Counted from the first letter of the stretch, positions 36,980-47,166 are shown. The stretch is DNA of 64,000 nucleotides from Mesorhizobium japonicum MAFF 303099 (GCF_000009625.1 NC_002678.2:1-64000); one strand, 5' to 3'. A program made the numbers and translations. Notes: generated from the sequence alone by a model not told the origin.

Positions 36980-37002
36980 GCGAACGCTTTTCTGCGATAC
37001 CG

Positions 37003-37031
37003 AAAAGGCCGCCCCTGAAGGCGGCCTTTTT
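37003..37031 (+). terminator. Rho-independent terminator of rpsD
   Basis: AAAAGGCCGCC (37003-37013) pairs with GGCGGCCTTTT (37020-37030) across a six-base loop, ending in five T. Confidence 0.9.
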
Positions 37032-37111
37032 GTTGGCGCATCCCGCTTTGCCGTTTCGATTTTGCGGCCGATGCGCTAATCCGTGCGGACATCACATCCC
37101 GGGGCCGCGCC

Positions 37112-37999
37112 ATGAACATGCTGCCAGACATCGAGACGCTTGAAACGGCCGCAGAAGGGGGCTCCCATCCGCTGTTCGCCGATGTGCCGTCCTCGGTCGA
37201 GTTCAACAAATTGCGCAAGCGGCTGCTGCGGCTGACCCGCCAGGCGATCGAGGACTTCTCGATGGTGGAGCCGGGCCAGCGCTGGCTGGTCGCGCTGTCG
37301 GGCGGCAAGGATTCCTACGGCCTGCTTGCCTTGCTGCTCGACCTCAAATGGCGCGGGCTGCTGCCGGTCGAATTGCTGGCCTGCAATCTCGACCAGGGCC
37401 AGCCGAACTTTCCCAAGCACATCCTGCCCGATTATCTCAACGCCAACGGCATCGCGCATCGCATCGAATATCAGGACACCTATTCGGTGGTCACTAACAA
37501 GCTGCCGGAAGGCAGCACCTATTGCTCGCTCTGCTCGCGGCTGCGGCGCGGCCATCTCTACCGCATTGCGCGCGAGGAGGGGTGCTCGGCGCTGGTGCTC
37601 GGCCACCACCGCGAGGACATTCTCGAGACCTTCTTCATGAACCTGTTCCATGGCGGCCGTCTCGCCGCCATGCCGCCAAAGCTGCTCAACGACGAGGGCG
37701 ACGTCATGGTGCTGCGGCCACTGAGCTATTGCGCCGAGATCGACCTCGAGAAATTCGCCGCGGCGATGCGGTTCCCGATCATCCCTTGCGACCTCTGCGG
37801 CAGCCAGGAGGGTCTCCAGCGCAACGCCATGAAGGCGATGCTGGAAGACATCGAAAAGCGCATGCCCGGCCGCAAGGACACCATGATCCGCGCGCTGTCC
37901 AATACCAGGCCGTCGCATCTGCTCGACAGGAAACTGTTCGATTTCGCCGCCCTGAACCAGACCCTCATCACAGGACAAGACGCTTCAGATGACATTTGA
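37112..37999 (+). CDS. ttcA: tRNA 2-thiocytidine(32) synthetase TtcA
   Basis: This PP-loop ATPase thiolates C32 of certain tRNAs and uses an Fe-S cluster. The 295-residue protein has the PP-loop SGGKDS at residues 63-68 and the two cysteine pairs of the family, TYCSLCSR (about 130) and PCDLCGSQ (about 230). The window also encodes a tRNA-32 methyltransferase (TrmJ). The last 11 bases overlap the following phosphatase gene. Confidence 0.95.
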   Translation: MNMLPDIETLETAAEGGSHPLFADVPSSVEFNKLRKRLLRLTRQAIEDFSMVEPGQRWLVALSGGKDSYGLLALLLDLKWRGLLPVELLACNLDQGQPNFPKHILPDYLNANGIAHRIEYQDTYSVVTNKLPEGSTYCSLCSRLRRGHLYRIAREEGCSALVLGHHREDILETFFMNLFHGGRLAAMPPKLLNDEGDVMVLRPLSYCAEIDLEKFAAAMRFPIIPCDLCGSQEGLQRNAMKAMLEDIEKRMPGRKDTMIRALSNTRPSHLLDRKLFDFAALNQTLITGQDASDDI

Positions 38000-38816
38000 C
38001 GATAACGCGATCGACTGGCTGGCCAGCCTGCTGGCCGAGGCCGCCGACACCGAAATCATGCCCCGCTTTCGCCGGCTGGGCGACGGCGATATCAGACAGA
38101 AGACCTCCGCCGCCGATCTGGTGACGGAAGCGGACGTCAACGCCGAGCGGCTGATCACCACCAGGCTGCGCCAGAATTATCCCTCGGCCATGGTTGTCGG
38201 CGAGGAAGCCTGTTCCGACGATCCGGCGCTGCTCGACGGGCTGGGCGACGCCGATCTGGCCTTCGTCATCGACCCGGTCGACGGCACCTTCAATTTCGCC
38301 TCCGGCGTGCCGCTGTTCGGCGTCATGCTTGGCGTCGTGGTCAAGGGCGAGACGGTCGCCGGTATCATCCATGATCCGGTCGGCAAGGACTGGCTGATCG
38401 GCGCCAAGGGTGGCGGCAGTCATATCCGCCATGCGCATGGCAGCCTGGAGAAGGTGCGGGTTGCCGCAAGCGCGCCGATCTCGCAGATGACCGGCGCGGT
38501 CTCCTGGCAGTACATGGCCGAGCCCGACCGCACCCGACTGGCCTGCAACCAGACCAAGACGCTGTCGCAGTTCAACTACCGCTGCGCCGCCCACGAATAC
38601 CGCTTGCTGGCGAGCGGCCATGGCCATTTCGTCGTCTACAACAAGCTGATGCCGTGGGACCATCTCGCCGGTGTGCTGATCCATGCGGAGGCCGGCGGCC
38701 ATGCGGCGCGCTTTGACGGCAGCGCCTATCTGCCGTCGCATGTCGGCGGCGGTCTGCTGGTCGCCCCCGATCGAGAAAGCTGGCAGGAGTTGCGCCGCGA
38801 ACTGTGGGCTGGATAG
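37989..38816 (+). CDS. Inositol monophosphatase family phosphatase
   Basis: This 275-residue magnesium- and lithium-type phosphatase shows the motifs [10 protein letters not shown] (metal ligand Glu, about 70), [17 protein letters not shown] (about 95-111) and [16 protein letters not shown] (about 220). Family members hydrolyse inositol phosphates, fructose-1,6-bisphosphate or 3'-phosphoadenosine 5'-phosphate (CysQ); the substrate is not clear here. It is translationally coupled to ttcA by an 11-base overlap. Confidence 0.9.
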   Translation: MTFDDNAIDWLASLLAEAADTEIMPRFRRLGDGDIRQKTSAADLVTEADVNAERLITTRLRQNYPSAMVVGEEACSDDPALLDGLGDADLAFVIDPVDGTFNFASGVPLFGVMLGVVVKGETVAGIIHDPVGKDWLIGAKGGGSHIRHAHGSLEKVRVAASAPISQMTGAVSWQYMAEPDRTRLACNQTKTLSQFNYRCAAHEYRLLASGHGHFVVYNKLMPWDHLAGVLIHAEAGGHAARFDGSAYLPSHVGGGLLVAPDRESWQELRRELWAG

Positions 38817-38892
38817 GATCATTTTCCGAGGCCGGCGCTTGACTGCCGGGTTTGTGCGGCCGAAGAATTGGTGCGCAGGCGGGGGCTCTCGA

Positions 38893-39300
38893 ATGAAATC
38901 TCGGTTCGCGATTCTTGCGGCGGCTCTTGCCGCAATCTCGTTTGCGAGCGCCAGCGGGGCGATCGCGCAAGAGCGCCCTTGCCACAGTCCCGATCCCGTC
39001 AACACCCTAAAGGAGATGTCGGAGGCTATCTATGCCTGCTGGAGGCCGCCAGCGGGAACCGCGGGCATGTCCTTGACGCTGCAGTTCTCGCTGCGCCGCA
39101 ACGGCACGCTGATCGGCAAGCCTCGCGCCACCTATTCCGATCTGGGAACCGATCCGCAACTCAGCCGGGCCTTCGTGGCATCCATCCTCAAGGCACTCGA
39201 CGAAGCGTTGCCATTGCCCTTTTCGGACGGCATGGGCGGAGCAATTGCTGGACGCATGCTTGCGCCTCGCTTCACGGCGGCGCTTGAAGGTGCATCCTGA
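38893..39300 (+). CDS. Secreted TonB_C/TolA-C-like small protein
   Basis: This 135-residue precursor has a signal peptide (MKSRFAILAAALAAISFASASGAIA-QE). The mature part, ACWRPPAGTAGMSLTLQFSLRRNGTLIGKPRATY...SRAFVASILKALDEALPLPFSDGMGG, follows the TolA/TonB C-terminal pattern of one helix packed on a three-strand sheet, without a membrane anchor or proline-rich linker. Two cysteines could form a disulfide. The exact role is unknown; a periplasmic interaction module is likely. Confidence 0.75.
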   Translation: MKSRFAILAAALAAISFASASGAIAQERPCHSPDPVNTLKEMSEAIYACWRPPAGTAGMSLTLQFSLRRNGTLIGKPRATYSDLGTDPQLSRAFVASILKALDEALPLPFSDGMGGAIAGRMLAPRFTAALEGAS

Positions 39301-39310
39301 CGCACATCGT

Positions 39311-40579
39311 CTAATGCAGGTCGGTGATATGCCCTGAAATGGGTGGGTTATGCGGCTGGAACATCTTGCCGCGCTCGGCGATGAGGATCATCAGCAGCGC
39401 GGCGACCGAGACGCTGCAGAAGCCGGCGGCAAGCGGCGTCACCGTGCCGTTGAAGGCCTGGCCGATCAGCGTGCCGAGAATGCCGCCGAGAAACGTCTGC
39501 ATGAAGCCCAGTATGGACGATGCCGTGCCGGCCAGCTGGCCGAGCGGTTCCATCGCCAAGGCGTTGAAATTGGCGCCAAGCGCGCCGAAGGGAAGCATGG
39601 CGCTGGCAAAGAAGGTGATGAACAGCCAGAGCGGCATCTTGATTTCCAGCGAAACGACCAGCCAAGCCAGGCTGATGACCAGAAACAAAAGCAACGCACT
39701 TTGCGACAGACGGCGCATGCCGATGCGGCCGACAAGGCGCGAGTTCAGAAAATTGGAGAAGGCGAGCACGCCGGCGACCCCGGCGAAAATGACCGGGAAC
39801 ATTTCGCCGACGTTGAAGATGCCGACATAGATCTGCTGCGCCGAGGCGATGAAGCCGAACATGGCGGCGAAGATGAAGGTGCTGGCAAAGGCGTAGCAGA
39901 GCGCGATGCGGTTGGTGAGCACGATGCGGAATCCGCCGAGGACGGAGGAAACCGTCAGTTGCCGGCGATATTCGGGACGCAGCGTTTCAGGCAGGCGCAG
40001 CAGCGACCACGCCGACACGATCAGCGCGCCGACGGCCATGGTGACGAAGATGTAGTGCCAGGTCGCAAACAGCATGATGAACTGGCCGATGCCCGGCGCA
40101 ATGACCGGTATGGCCATGAACACCATGAAGATCAGCGACATGACCTCCGCCATGCGCCGGCCTTCGAACGTATCACGCACGATCGAGACCGCGATGACGC
40201 GCGTGGCGGCAGCGCCGATGCCTTGCACGGCACGGCATATCAGCAGCGTTTCGAAGCTTGGCGCGATGGCGGCGGCGGCGGCCGCCGCCACATAGATGAT
40301 CAGCCCGGCGACGAGCGGCGAGCGGCGGCCGAACCGGTCGGAGATCGGTCCGAAGAACAGCTGGCCGCCACCAAAACCCAGAATGTAGGCGGTGACCACA
40401 TATTGCCGGTGGTTTTCATTCTCGACGCCGAGCGAGGCGCCGATCTGCTGCAGCGCCGGCAGCATGATGTCGATGGCCAGCGAATTCAGCGCCATCAGTG
40501 CCGCGCACAGCGCAATAAACTCCCAGCGCGGAATAGGCAGTTTGCTTGCCGATTGCGGCGCTGTTGATTGCTGGTCCAC
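39311..40579 (-). CDS. Bcr/CflA family MFS multidrug exporter
   Basis: This inner-membrane proton antiporter of the DHA1/Bcr-CflA group has about 422 residues with 12 hydrophobic helices. Visible signatures are WEFIALCAALMALNSLAIDIMLPAL at helix 1, GGGQLFFGPISDRFGRRSPL (motif A, about 75) and CRAVQGIGAAATRVIAVSIVRDTFEGRRMAEVMSLI (motif C region, about 115-150). GTG 40579 is preferred: the frame is open to ATG 40657, but a terminator hairpin (40602-40628) lies in that extension. Substrates are unknown. Confidence 0.88.
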   Translation of the reverse strand: MDQQSTAPQSASKLPIPRWEFIALCAALMALNSLAIDIMLPALQQIGASLGVENENHRQYVVTAYILGFGGGQLFFGPISDRFGRRSPLVAGLIIYVAAAAAAAIAPSFETLLICRAVQGIGAAATRVIAVSIVRDTFEGRRMAEVMSLIFMVFMAIPVIAPGIGQFIMLFATWHYIFVTMAVGALIVSAWSLLRLPETLRPEYRRQLTVSSVLGGFRIVLTNRIALCYAFASTFIFAAMFGFIASAQQIYVGIFNVGEMFPVIFAGVAGVLAFSNFLNSRLVGRIGMRRLSQSALLLFLVISLAWLVVSLEIKMPLWLFITFFASAMLPFGALGANFNALAMEPLGQLAGTASSILGFMQTFLGGILGTLIGQAFNGTVTPLAAGFCSVSVAALLMILIAERGKMFQPHNPPISGHITDLH

Positions 40580-40601
40580 GGCAAGTCCGATCTTCTCAAG
40601 C

Positions 40602-40628
40602 AAAAATGCGCCGGCGGGCCGGCGCATT
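40602..40628 (-). terminator. Terminator after grxD
   Basis: On the minus strand AATGCGCCGGC (40628-40618) pairs with GCCGGCGCATT (40615-40605), followed by T4602-type run of three more T before G. It lies between grxD and the exporter gene, both on the minus strand. Confidence 0.75.
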
Positions 40629-40723
40629 GGCTCGTCTTTATCCCGATATCGGGACATAGAAATTGCCGAGGTGGGGCTGCCCCGGTGTTCAGTGCAGTCG
40701 CGACGACATGCCCAAAACCGAAA

Positions 40724-41059
40724 TCAGGCGGCGCCTTTGACGCTGACGCCCTTTTCGACCAGGAAGGTCTGCAACTCGCCGGCCTGGAACATCTCGCGGA
40801 CAATATCGCAGCCGCCGACGAATTCACCCTTGACGTAAAGCTGCGGGATCGTCGGCCAGTTGGAATAGTCCTTGATGCCCTGGCGCAGTTCAGCCGAGTC
40901 CAGGACATTCACGCCCTTATAGTCGGCGCCGATATAGTCGAGGATCTGGACGACCTGGCCGGAAAATCCGCACTGCGGAAAACCGGGCGTGCCCTTCATG
41001 AAAAGGACGACGTCGTTGCCCTTCACTTCATTGTCGATGTAGTCGTTGATACCGCTCAT
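40724..41059 (-). CDS. grxD: Monothiol glutaredoxin, Grx4/GrxD type
   Basis: This 111-residue CGFS glutaredoxin carries Fe-S clusters and works with BolA in iron sensing and cluster delivery. The active site is [18 protein letters not shown] (about 24-41) and the glutathione-binding [21 protein letters not shown] follows. The MSGINDYID start is chosen over longer frames. bolA lies upstream on the same strand, so the interacting pair is adjacent. Confidence 0.96.
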   Translation of the reverse strand: MSGINDYIDNEVKGNDVVLFMKGTPGFPQCGFSGQVVQILDYIGADYKGVNVLDSAELRQGIKDYSNWPTIPQLYVKGEFVGGCDIVREMFQAGELQTFLVEKGVSVKGAA

Positions 41060-41211
41060 GGAATTTCCTTTCACGCCTGTGGGAGTCAGGCTCGAAGCAT
41101 GTCTTTCAAATAAACCCATAGGTTGCCCGAAACAAGACATTAGCCACGCCATGGCCCAAATGGCGCAAAGGATGGGCGGGTTTGGGCCAAGCGGTGTTGG
41201 CCGGAATGGCC

Positions 41212-41445
41212 TCAGTCGGGGACACTGGTCTGCAGCGCCAGTGCGTGCAGCACGCCGCCCATATTGCCCTTCAGCGCGTCATAAACCATCTGGTGCTGCT
41301 GGACGCGGCTCTTTCCCCGAAAGCTCTCGGCGACGACTTCAGCCGCATAGTGGTCGCCGTCGCCGGCGAGGTCGCGGATCGTCACCTTGGCGTCCGGAAT
41401 GCCGTCCTTGATCAGTTTTTCGATGTCGTGGGCATCCATTGCCAT
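41212..41445 (-). CDS. bolA: BolA family protein
   Basis: This 77-residue BolA-like protein binds an Fe-S cluster together with monothiol glutaredoxin. It has the YrbA-like start [26 protein letters not shown], the [28 protein letters not shown] class II core and the metal-ligand His in HQMVY. It is upstream of grxD on the same strand, 150 bases away. Confidence 0.94.
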   Translation of the reverse strand: MAMDAHDIEKLIKDGIPDAKVTIRDLAGDGDHYAAEVVAESFRGKSRVQQHQMVYDALKGNMGGVLHALALQTSVPD

Positions 41446-41567
41446 TGCACAATTCCTGTTTCGGGCGGGCGACGGTGTGGCCGCCCGTGCGATGAGAGTC
41501 GGGGTAAACCTAAAGCCTTTCCGGCCGCGATTGAAGCCGTTCCGTCCGCCGTCGGCGCGATTGTCGC

Positions 41568-42092
41568 CTAGGATGCGTTCGTGCCCGGATCGACCGCATC
41601 GGCCGCGGGGTCGTCTTCGCGCATCGAGAAGGTGCGGCCAAGGCTGAAAACCAGGATATAGAGGGGGATGTTGACCGCAAGATCGGCGATCGGCAGGTAG
41701 CTGGTGATCTGCCAGACGGGCGAGAAGAACGGTTGGCCATAGCCGTCGCAGACAAGCGACGAGCCATATTCCCACAAGGCGCCCAGAACGGCCGCGACGG
41801 CGAAGAGCTTGATGCAGGTGACGATCCGGTTTGCCCGTGCCGGGTCCGGCAGAAGCCGGTTCCAGAACACCAGACAGACGATCGGAACCGCATAGATGAG
41901 GTTCTGCAGCACCAGCATCGGCAGCGTGCCGTTGGCCGCGTCAAGGAACTCGGCGCGCGTTTCCAGCCGCGGGCAAACCTCGCTCGAGGTCGTCGACAAC
42001 AGGAAAAAGACGAACGGCCCGAGGAACCAGAAGAAGAACAGCGACGGCCAGAAAACGACTGCAAGCAGCGCCCGGGCCGCCAGTGTGCTCAA
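41568..42092 (-). CDS. Four-helix integral membrane protein of unknown function
   Basis: I do not recognise this 174-residue protein. It has four hydrophobic segments (about 8-32, 58-77, 91-108, 132-152) separated by short loops, an acidic C-terminal tail and two cysteines in the first loop and near residue 114. The TTG start overlaps the purL stop in a TTGA, so translation after purL is plausible. No link to purine metabolism is evident. Confidence 0.7.
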   Translation of the reverse strand: MSTLAARALLAVVFWPSLFFFWFLGPFVFFLLSTTSSEVCPRLETRAEFLDAANGTLPMLVLQNLIYAVPIVCLVFWNRLLPDPARANRIVTCIKLFAVAAVLGALWEYGSSLVCDGYGQPFFSPVWQITSYLPIADLAVNIPLYILVFSLGRTFSMREDDPAADAVDPGTNAS

Positions 42093-44320
42093 CTGGCCTG
42101 GTCCATGAAGCGGGGGAACCAGCCTTCATGGGCGGCCTTCAGATCGCCGACCGGGATCGCCTTGGCATCGCCGAGCTTCAGCGCATCGCCTCCGGTCGAG
42201 CCGATCCACGGCGCGAAGATGCCGAGTTCGCCCTGCTGCTTGCGGATGGCGTCCCATTCATCGCCATGCGGGTCGATCGACAGTGTCAGCAGATAGCGGC
42301 CCTGATCCTCGCCGAACCAGACCGGGATGGGATCGGTGCCGACAAGGCCGGGAACGGTCGCGCCGATGCCCGACGCCATCGCCATTTCGGCCAGCGCCAC
42401 GGCGATACCGCCATCTGAAACGTCATGCGCCGCGGTGACGATGCCGGAGGCGATCAGCGAGCGCACGTGGTCGCCGACGCGCTTCTCATGCGCGAGGTCG
42501 ACCGGCGGCGGCGGACCGTCGGTGCGGCCATGGATGTCCCTGAAATAGACGGACTGGCCAAGATGCGTGCCCCAGGAGGCGGGCGCGCCGACCAGCAGGA
42601 TCATCTGGTCTTGCGCGGCAAAACCGGTGCGCACCATCTTCGACCAGTCGGCGATCAGCCCGACGCCGCCGATGGTCGGTGTCGGCAGGATGCCCTGGCC
42701 GTTGGTCTCGTTGTAGAGCGAGACATTGCCAGACACGATCGGGAAGCCGAGCGCGCGGCAGGCGTCGCCGATGCCTTTCACCGCGCCGACCAGCTGGCCC
42801 ATGATCTCGGGCCGTTCCGGATTGCCGAAATTGAGGTTGTCGGTCGCGGCCAGCGGCAGCGCGCCGGTGGCGGTGAGATTGCGCCAGCATTCGGCCACGG
42901 CCTGCTTGCCGCCTTCATAGGGATCGGCTTCGCAATAACGCGGCGTCACATCCGAGGAGAAGGCGAGCGCTTTGGTCGCATGGCCTTCCACCCGCACCAC
43001 GCCGGCATCGCCGCCGGGAAGCTGCAGCGAATTGCCCTGAATCAGCGTGTCATACTGCTCCCAGACCCAGCGGCGCGACGACAGGTCCGGTCCGCCGAGT
43101 AGTTTCAGCAGCGCGTCCGCGACATCGGCCTGCGGAATGTCGTTGGCGGCAAGCGGTGCCGGCTTCTTCGGCTCGATCCAGGGGCGGTCATATTCCGGCG
43201 CCTTGTCGCCGAGATCCTTGATCGGCAGATCGGCGACCTGGTCGCCCTGATGCAGCACGCGAAAACGCAGATCGTCGGTGGTCTTGCCGACAATGGCGAA
43301 GTCGAGGCCCCATTTGTGGAAGATCGCCTCGGCTTCCTTTTCCTTCTCGGGGCGCAGCACCATCAGCATGCGCTCCTGGCTTTCCGACAGCATCATCTCA
43401 TAGGCGCTCATGCGCTCCTCGCGCACCGGCACCTTGTCGAGGTCGAGCTCGATGCCGAGATCGCCCTTGGCGCCCATCTCGACCGCCGAGCAGGTGAGGC
43501 CGGCCGCACCCATGTCCTGGATGGCGATGACGGCGCCCGATGCCATCAGCTCGAGGCAGGCCTCGAGCAGGCACTTTTCGGTGAAAGGGTCGCCGACCTG
43601 CACGGTCGGGCGCTTCTCGTCGATCTTGTCGTCGAACTCGGCCGACGCCATGGTGGCGCCGCCGACGCCGTCGCGGCCAGTCTTGGCGCCGAGATAGACG
43701 ACCGGCAGGCCGACGCCCTTGGCTTCCGACAGGAAGATGGCATTGGTCTTGGCGAGGCCGGCGGCGAAGGCGTTGACCAGGATGTTGCCGTTGTAGCGGG
43801 CGTCGAAGTTGACCTCACCGCCTACCGTCGGCACGCCGAAGGAATTGCCGTAACCGCCGACGCCTGAAACCACACCGGCGACGAGATGCCTGGTCTTGGG
43901 GTGGTCAGGCGCGCCGAAGCGCAGCGCATTCATCGCCGCGATCGGCCGTGCGCCCATGGTGAAGACGTCGCGCAAAATGCCGCCGACGCCGGTCGCCGCG
44001 CCCTGGTAGGGCTCGATGAAAGAGGGGTGGTTGTGGCTTTCCATCTTGAAGACGACGCAATCGCCGTCGCCGATGTCGACCACGCCGGCATTCTCGCCCG
44101 GCCCCTGGATAACTTGTGGCCCCGTCGTGGGCAGTGTGCGCAGCCACTTCTTCGAGGATTTGTAGGAGCAGTGCTCGTTCCACATCGCCGAGAAAATGCC
44201 GAGCTCGGTAAAACTCGGTTCGCGCCCAACGAGATCGAGGATGCGCTGATACTCGTCTGGCTTCAGCCCATGCGCGGCAATGAGCTCGGGGGTGATCGGC
44301 ACGGAATTGGAAATGGTCAT
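42089..44320 (-). CDS. purL: Phosphoribosylformylglycinamidine synthase subunit PurL
   Basis: This is the ATP-dependent FGAM synthetase subunit of the small, three-part enzyme (PurS-PurQ-PurL), 743 residues. Signatures are [18 protein letters not shown] (about 43-60), [38 protein letters not shown] (about 92-130), [13 protein letters not shown], and [19 protein letters not shown] (about 275). The partner genes purS and purQ are 4-5 kb upstream, separated by unrelated genes. Confidence 0.97.
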   Translation of the reverse strand: MTISNSVPITPELIAAHGLKPDEYQRILDLVGREPSFTELGIFSAMWNEHCSYKSSKKWLRTLPTTGPQVIQGPGENAGVVDIGDGDCVVFKMESHNHPSFIEPYQGAATGVGGILRDVFTMGARPIAAMNALRFGAPDHPKTRHLVAGVVSGVGGYGNSFGVPTVGGEVNFDARYNGNILVNAFAAGLAKTNAIFLSEAKGVGLPVVYLGAKTGRDGVGGATMASAEFDDKIDEKRPTVQVGDPFTEKCLLEACLELMASGAVIAIQDMGAAGLTCSAVEMGAKGDLGIELDLDKVPVREERMSAYEMMLSESQERMLMVLRPEKEKEAEAIFHKWGLDFAIVGKTTDDLRFRVLHQGDQVADLPIKDLGDKAPEYDRPWIEPKKPAPLAANDIPQADVADALLKLLGGPDLSSRRWVWEQYDTLIQGNSLQLPGGDAGVVRVEGHATKALAFSSDVTPRYCEADPYEGGKQAVAECWRNLTATGALPLAATDNLNFGNPERPEIMGQLVGAVKGIGDACRALGFPIVSGNVSLYNETNGQGILPTPTIGGVGLIADWSKMVRTGFAAQDQMILLVGAPASWGTHLGQSVYFRDIHGRTDGPPPPVDLAHEKRVGDHVRSLIASGIVTAAHDVSDGGIAVALAEMAMASGIGATVPGLVGTDPIPVWFGEDQGRYLLTLSIDPHGDEWDAIRKQQGELGIFAPWIGSTGGDALKLGDAKAIPVGDLKAAHEGWFPRFMDQAS

Positions 44321-44522
44321 GGGCGGCGATTTATGTCCATGGGAGCGGGGATTTTGAGTCCCCTCTTATCGCAAGCTTTGCGGCCGATACACCCGTCGAT
44401 GAGCGAAAAAAGACAGAAAGCAACAAGGTGATGACCGGGGTGGGTCCGCACCTGGAGCTTTCAGGCGCCCGTGGGGCCAGCGGTGATCCGCGGGGCCATC
44501 TTGAGGAATGCAAAGGCGAATG

Positions 44523-44547
44523 GGAACGCTATGGCATCCCGGCCGTT
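44523..44547 (+). promoter_or_regulatory. EcfG-type promoter before a small charged protein gene
   Basis: GGAAC (44523-44527), 16 bases and CGTT (44544-44547) exactly match the EcfG general stress consensus. The start codon lies 28 bases downstream of the CGTT. Confidence 0.65.
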
Positions 44548-44575
44548 GGGTTCCAACCCTTCAGGAGATCAGGAC

Positions 44576-44740
44576 ATGGCGACCAAGCAAGGCAAGAAAG
44601 ACAATCGCCTCTCGGATAAGGAGGCTCTCCATATCGCGGAAACCACCGACGTTTCGCCCGGGCAGGCCAAGGAACTGGCCAAGAAGCACGGCAAGGACAA
44701 GGCCAAGGAGGAAGCCAAAAACTTCAAGGCCGAGGGCTGA
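44576..44740 (+). CDS. Small lysine-rich stress-type protein of unknown function
   Basis: This 54-residue protein (MATKQGKKDNRLSDKEALHI, then ETTDVSPGQAKELAKKHGKDKAKEEAKNFK) is very hydrophilic and mostly helical by composition, with no cysteine. CAGGAGATCAGG precedes the ATG and a perfect EcfG-type promoter lies upstream, which supports a real gene despite its size. It resembles short DUF3606-like stress proteins in the SPGQAKELAKKHG segment. Function is unknown. Confidence 0.7.
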   Translation: MATKQGKKDNRLSDKEALHIAETTDVSPGQAKELAKKHGKDKAKEEAKNFKAEG

Positions 44741-44755
44741 TCCGATTCAGGTCCC

Positions 44756-46168
44756 TCAGGAGAAGCTGTCATAGCCGGCGCGGCCCTCGTCGAGGAGGCG
44801 CCGGATGACGGCAACGCCGTTGGCGACATCGCCGCGCTGTCTCGGCTGCGAGGTGCCGAAGCGGACGCCGTGAAAGACCTGTTCGGAGCGGCCGGCCTTG
44901 AACTCGTCCTCGTCGTCGATCAGCACGCCGTGTTCCAGACAGGCATTCTTGAAGGTGCCGGAAAGCCATGGGTCGGGCAAAGTCAGCCAGACAAAGGGCA
45001 CCTTGTCATGTGACTTGAATGCGAAGCCAGCCAGGGTCTCGCGCACGATCGCGATGCGGGCGCTGATCTCGGCGATGCAGCGCTTGCGGATATCGCTGGC
45101 CTGGCCGGAAAGCACCAGCCTTGTATTCACCTCCGCCAGCAGGAAGGGCATGCCGCCGGTCATCATCTTGTGGGCGACACGGATCCGGTGGCGATAGGCG
45201 GGAGGGCAGGAGAGCCAGCCGCCGCGGATACCGGCCGCCACCGATTTCGACAGGCCGCCGGCGACGATGGTTCTCTCCGGGGCATATTCGGCAAGCAACG
45301 GTGTCGGATCGTCGGTCAGGTGGCCGTAAAGATCATCCTCGATCAGAATGACGTTGTATTCGCGCGCAACACGCGCGATCGCCTCGCGTCGCCCGGCGGA
45401 CAGTGTCGTCAGGGTCGGATTCTGCGCCGTCGGCATCAGGAAGATCATCCTCGGATGCTTTTGCGCGCAGACGCGCTCGAAATCGGCCGGGTCGAGGCCT
45501 TCGTCGTCCGAGGCCACCAGTGCGGTGCGCCGGCCGATCAGCCCGGCGCTGCGCGAAATCTGCGAATAGGTGAGGTGTTCGAAGGCGACATAGTCGCCGG
45601 GTGTTGTAAGTGCGGCGATCGCCGCCATCACCGCCGCATGGGTGCCGAGCGTCGGAACGATGCCGTCGGCGGCCGGGCGGAACGAGTTTCGCGCCAGCCA
45701 GCGGGCGCCGGCTTCGTACCAGCGGCCAGGAAAATCACGCGTATAGCTCGAGATTTCATGAGGATGATCCTGCGCGGTGCGCGACAGCACATCGGCAACA
45801 ACGGCGCCCTGGCCGACATCGGGTGCCGCCGTGCTGTCGAAACGCAGCTTGTCCTGAGGCGCATCGACATAGCGCGTGCCTTCCACACTGACGTCGGGCG
45901 CCTCCGGCTTCACGCCGTCGGCGCGCCGGCCAAGCACATAGGTCCCGCGCCCGACTTCGCCGCTCACCAGCCCGCGCTCGCGCAGCAATTGGTAGGCCCG
46001 GCCGACCGTGCCGACAGTAGTGCCGATGTCGTAGGCGAGGTCGCGCTGCGGCGGCAGTTTTGTCCCGGCGCCGATCACGCCTTGGTCGATGCCCGCTTCA
46101 ACGGAGTCCGCAAGGCGTTGGTAGAGCGGTCCGGCGCCGCCGGTCAGATCTGGGAGCCAATTTGTCAT
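44756..46168 (-). CDS. MocR-type GntR/aminotransferase transcription regulator
   Basis: This 470-residue protein joins an N-terminal GntR winged helix (GAGPLYQRLADSVEAGIDQG...LPPQRDLAYDIGTTVGTVGRAYQLLRERGLVSGEVGRGTYV, about 11-82) to a class I aminotransferase-fold domain with MPTAQNPTLTT (about 250) and the PLP lysine in AGGLSKSVAAGIRGGW (about 305). MocR proteins sense PLP or amino-group ligands and often regulate a divergent gene; here the divergent gene encodes a DUF1127 protein, with an inverted repeat between. Confidence 0.92.
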   Translation of the reverse strand: MTNWLPDLTGGAGPLYQRLADSVEAGIDQGVIGAGTKLPPQRDLAYDIGTTVGTVGRAYQLLRERGLVSGEVGRGTYVLGRRADGVKPEAPDVSVEGTRYVDAPQDKLRFDSTAAPDVGQGAVVADVLSRTAQDHPHEISSYTRDFPGRWYEAGARWLARNSFRPAADGIVPTLGTHAAVMAAIAALTTPGDYVAFEHLTYSQISRSAGLIGRRTALVASDDEGLDPADFERVCAQKHPRMIFLMPTAQNPTLTTLSAGRREAIARVAREYNVILIEDDLYGHLTDDPTPLLAEYAPERTIVAGGLSKSVAAGIRGGWLSCPPAYRHRIRVAHKMMTGGMPFLLAEVNTRLVLSGQASDIRKRCIAEISARIAIVRETLAGFAFKSHDKVPFVWLTLPDPWLSGTFKNACLEHGVLIDDEDEFKAGRSEQVFHGVRFGTSQPRQRGDVANGVAVIRRLLDEGRAGYDSFS

Positions 46169-46184
46169 GGTGACAATTTTCTAT

Positions 46185-46239
46185 ATTGCACCGAATTGTG
46201 AGTCAATACATATCAATCACGCACCAAAAGGGGTGCAAT
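46185..46239. promoter_or_regulatory. Inverted-repeat operator between the MocR and DUF1127 genes
   Basis: ATTGCACC (46185-46192) and GGTGCAAT (46232-46239) are perfect inverted copies 47 bases apart centre to centre. They flank likely promoter elements in the 93-base divergent gap. MocR regulators typically bind two repeated half-sites there. Confidence 0.55.
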
Positions 46240-46261
46240 TGAGAGTTTTGGCAGAAAGAAA

Positions 46262-46513
46262 ATGGATACAATAGCGACAATCCGTCATTCCAGAGCCGCG
46301 TTTCCAAGTGAGGCGCTGCGCCCGTCCGGCCAGCGAGGCTTTGTCCGCCGTTTGGTGCGCGTGGTCAGGTCGCTCGCACGATGGATCGACCATTTGCTGG
46401 AGCGCCGGCGCGGCCGCCTGGCATTGCTGGAGATGACTGACGATCAGCTCAAGGATATCGGCATCTCCCGCTGCGATGCCCATCGCGAAGGCATCAGGCG
46501 CTTTTGGGAATAG
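46262..46513 (+). CDS. DUF1127 (YjiS-like) small protein
   Basis: This 83-residue protein has an Arg-rich N-terminal half and the C-terminal YjiS/DUF1127 motif, LALLEMTDDQLKDIGISRCDAHREGIRRFW (about 52-82). Related alphaproteobacterial proteins bind RNA or proteins and affect phosphate, carbon or sRNA regulation. The gene is transcribed away from the MocR-type regulator, its likely controller. Confidence 0.88.
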   Translation: MDTIATIRHSRAAFPSEALRPSGQRGFVRRLVRVVRSLARWIDHLLERRRGRLALLEMTDDQLKDIGISRCDAHREGIRRFWE

Positions 46514-46522
46514 AGGCCAATC

Positions 46523-47164
46523 TTAACGGACCCGTTTGGCCCCGCGATGGCCGATGCCGCGATCGATAAAAACGGCAACGATAGAGATCACCAGGAACAG
46601 CGCGGTGATGGCCAAAGCCGCAATGGCGACGCTGGCGGCACCGTTCTTGGCGACATCGAGGAAAGGGTAGGGCACCTCGCCCGCGATCGGTGCCCGTACC
46701 AGCGCGTAGACAAGATAGGCGATGGGATAGAGCACCCACCAGGAAATGTCGCTCCAGCGGGTTCTGCCGTCGGCGCCTGCTGCCAGCCACCACAGCACGA
46801 ACAGCACCGGCGTCACATAGTGCAACAGCACATCGCAAAGCAGGAACAGGCCTTGCGGCTGCCAGAGACGTGCCAGAACCGTGGCATAGACGATGAAGAC
46901 GAGGGTGATCGAAACCGCGACACCCGCACGCATCCGCAGCCCGGCGAAAGCCGGCAGCCAGGCATAGCCGGTGGATGACAGCAGGGATGTGTACACCAGC
47001 ACAGCGCCAATGTTGGTCAGGATGGTGAAGAAGCTGAAGTAGAACACGATCGAGCCGAGCAGGCTGCGACCCGCCTCCATCGATGCCGGAACCGTGATGC
47101 AGAACTGCAGGACGAGGCCGGCCAGACCGATGGCCAGACCCACCACCTGCAGGAAGCGGCCCAT
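46523..47164 (-). CDS. Pr6Pr family membrane protein
   Basis: This 213-residue protein has six hydrophobic helices and the Pr6Pr pattern: IVFYFSFFTILTNIGAVLVYTSLL (about 45-65), LLCDVLLHYVTPVLFVLWWLA (about 105-125) and ISWWVLYPIAYLVYALVR. Function is unknown. The start ATG 47164 lies two bases past the stop of the upstream lipoprotein gene; ATG 47206 is a longer alternative. Confidence 0.82.
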   Translation of the reverse strand: MGRFLQVVGLAIGLAGLVLQFCITVPASMEAGRSLLGSIVFYFSFFTILTNIGAVLVYTSLLSSTGYAWLPAFAGLRMRAGVAVSITLVFIVYATVLARLWQPQGLFLLCDVLLHYVTPVLFVLWWLAAGADGRTRWSDISWWVLYPIAYLVYALVRAPIAGEVPYPFLDVAKNGAASVAIAALAITALFLVISIVAVFIDRGIGHRGAKRVR

Positions 47165-47166
47165 GG

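Noticed and set aside
40694..40723. A half copy of the palindromic repeat (CGACATG...CCCAAAACCG) between grxD and the exporter.
   Set aside because: Only one arm is present and it does not pair, so it is not counted as a family member.
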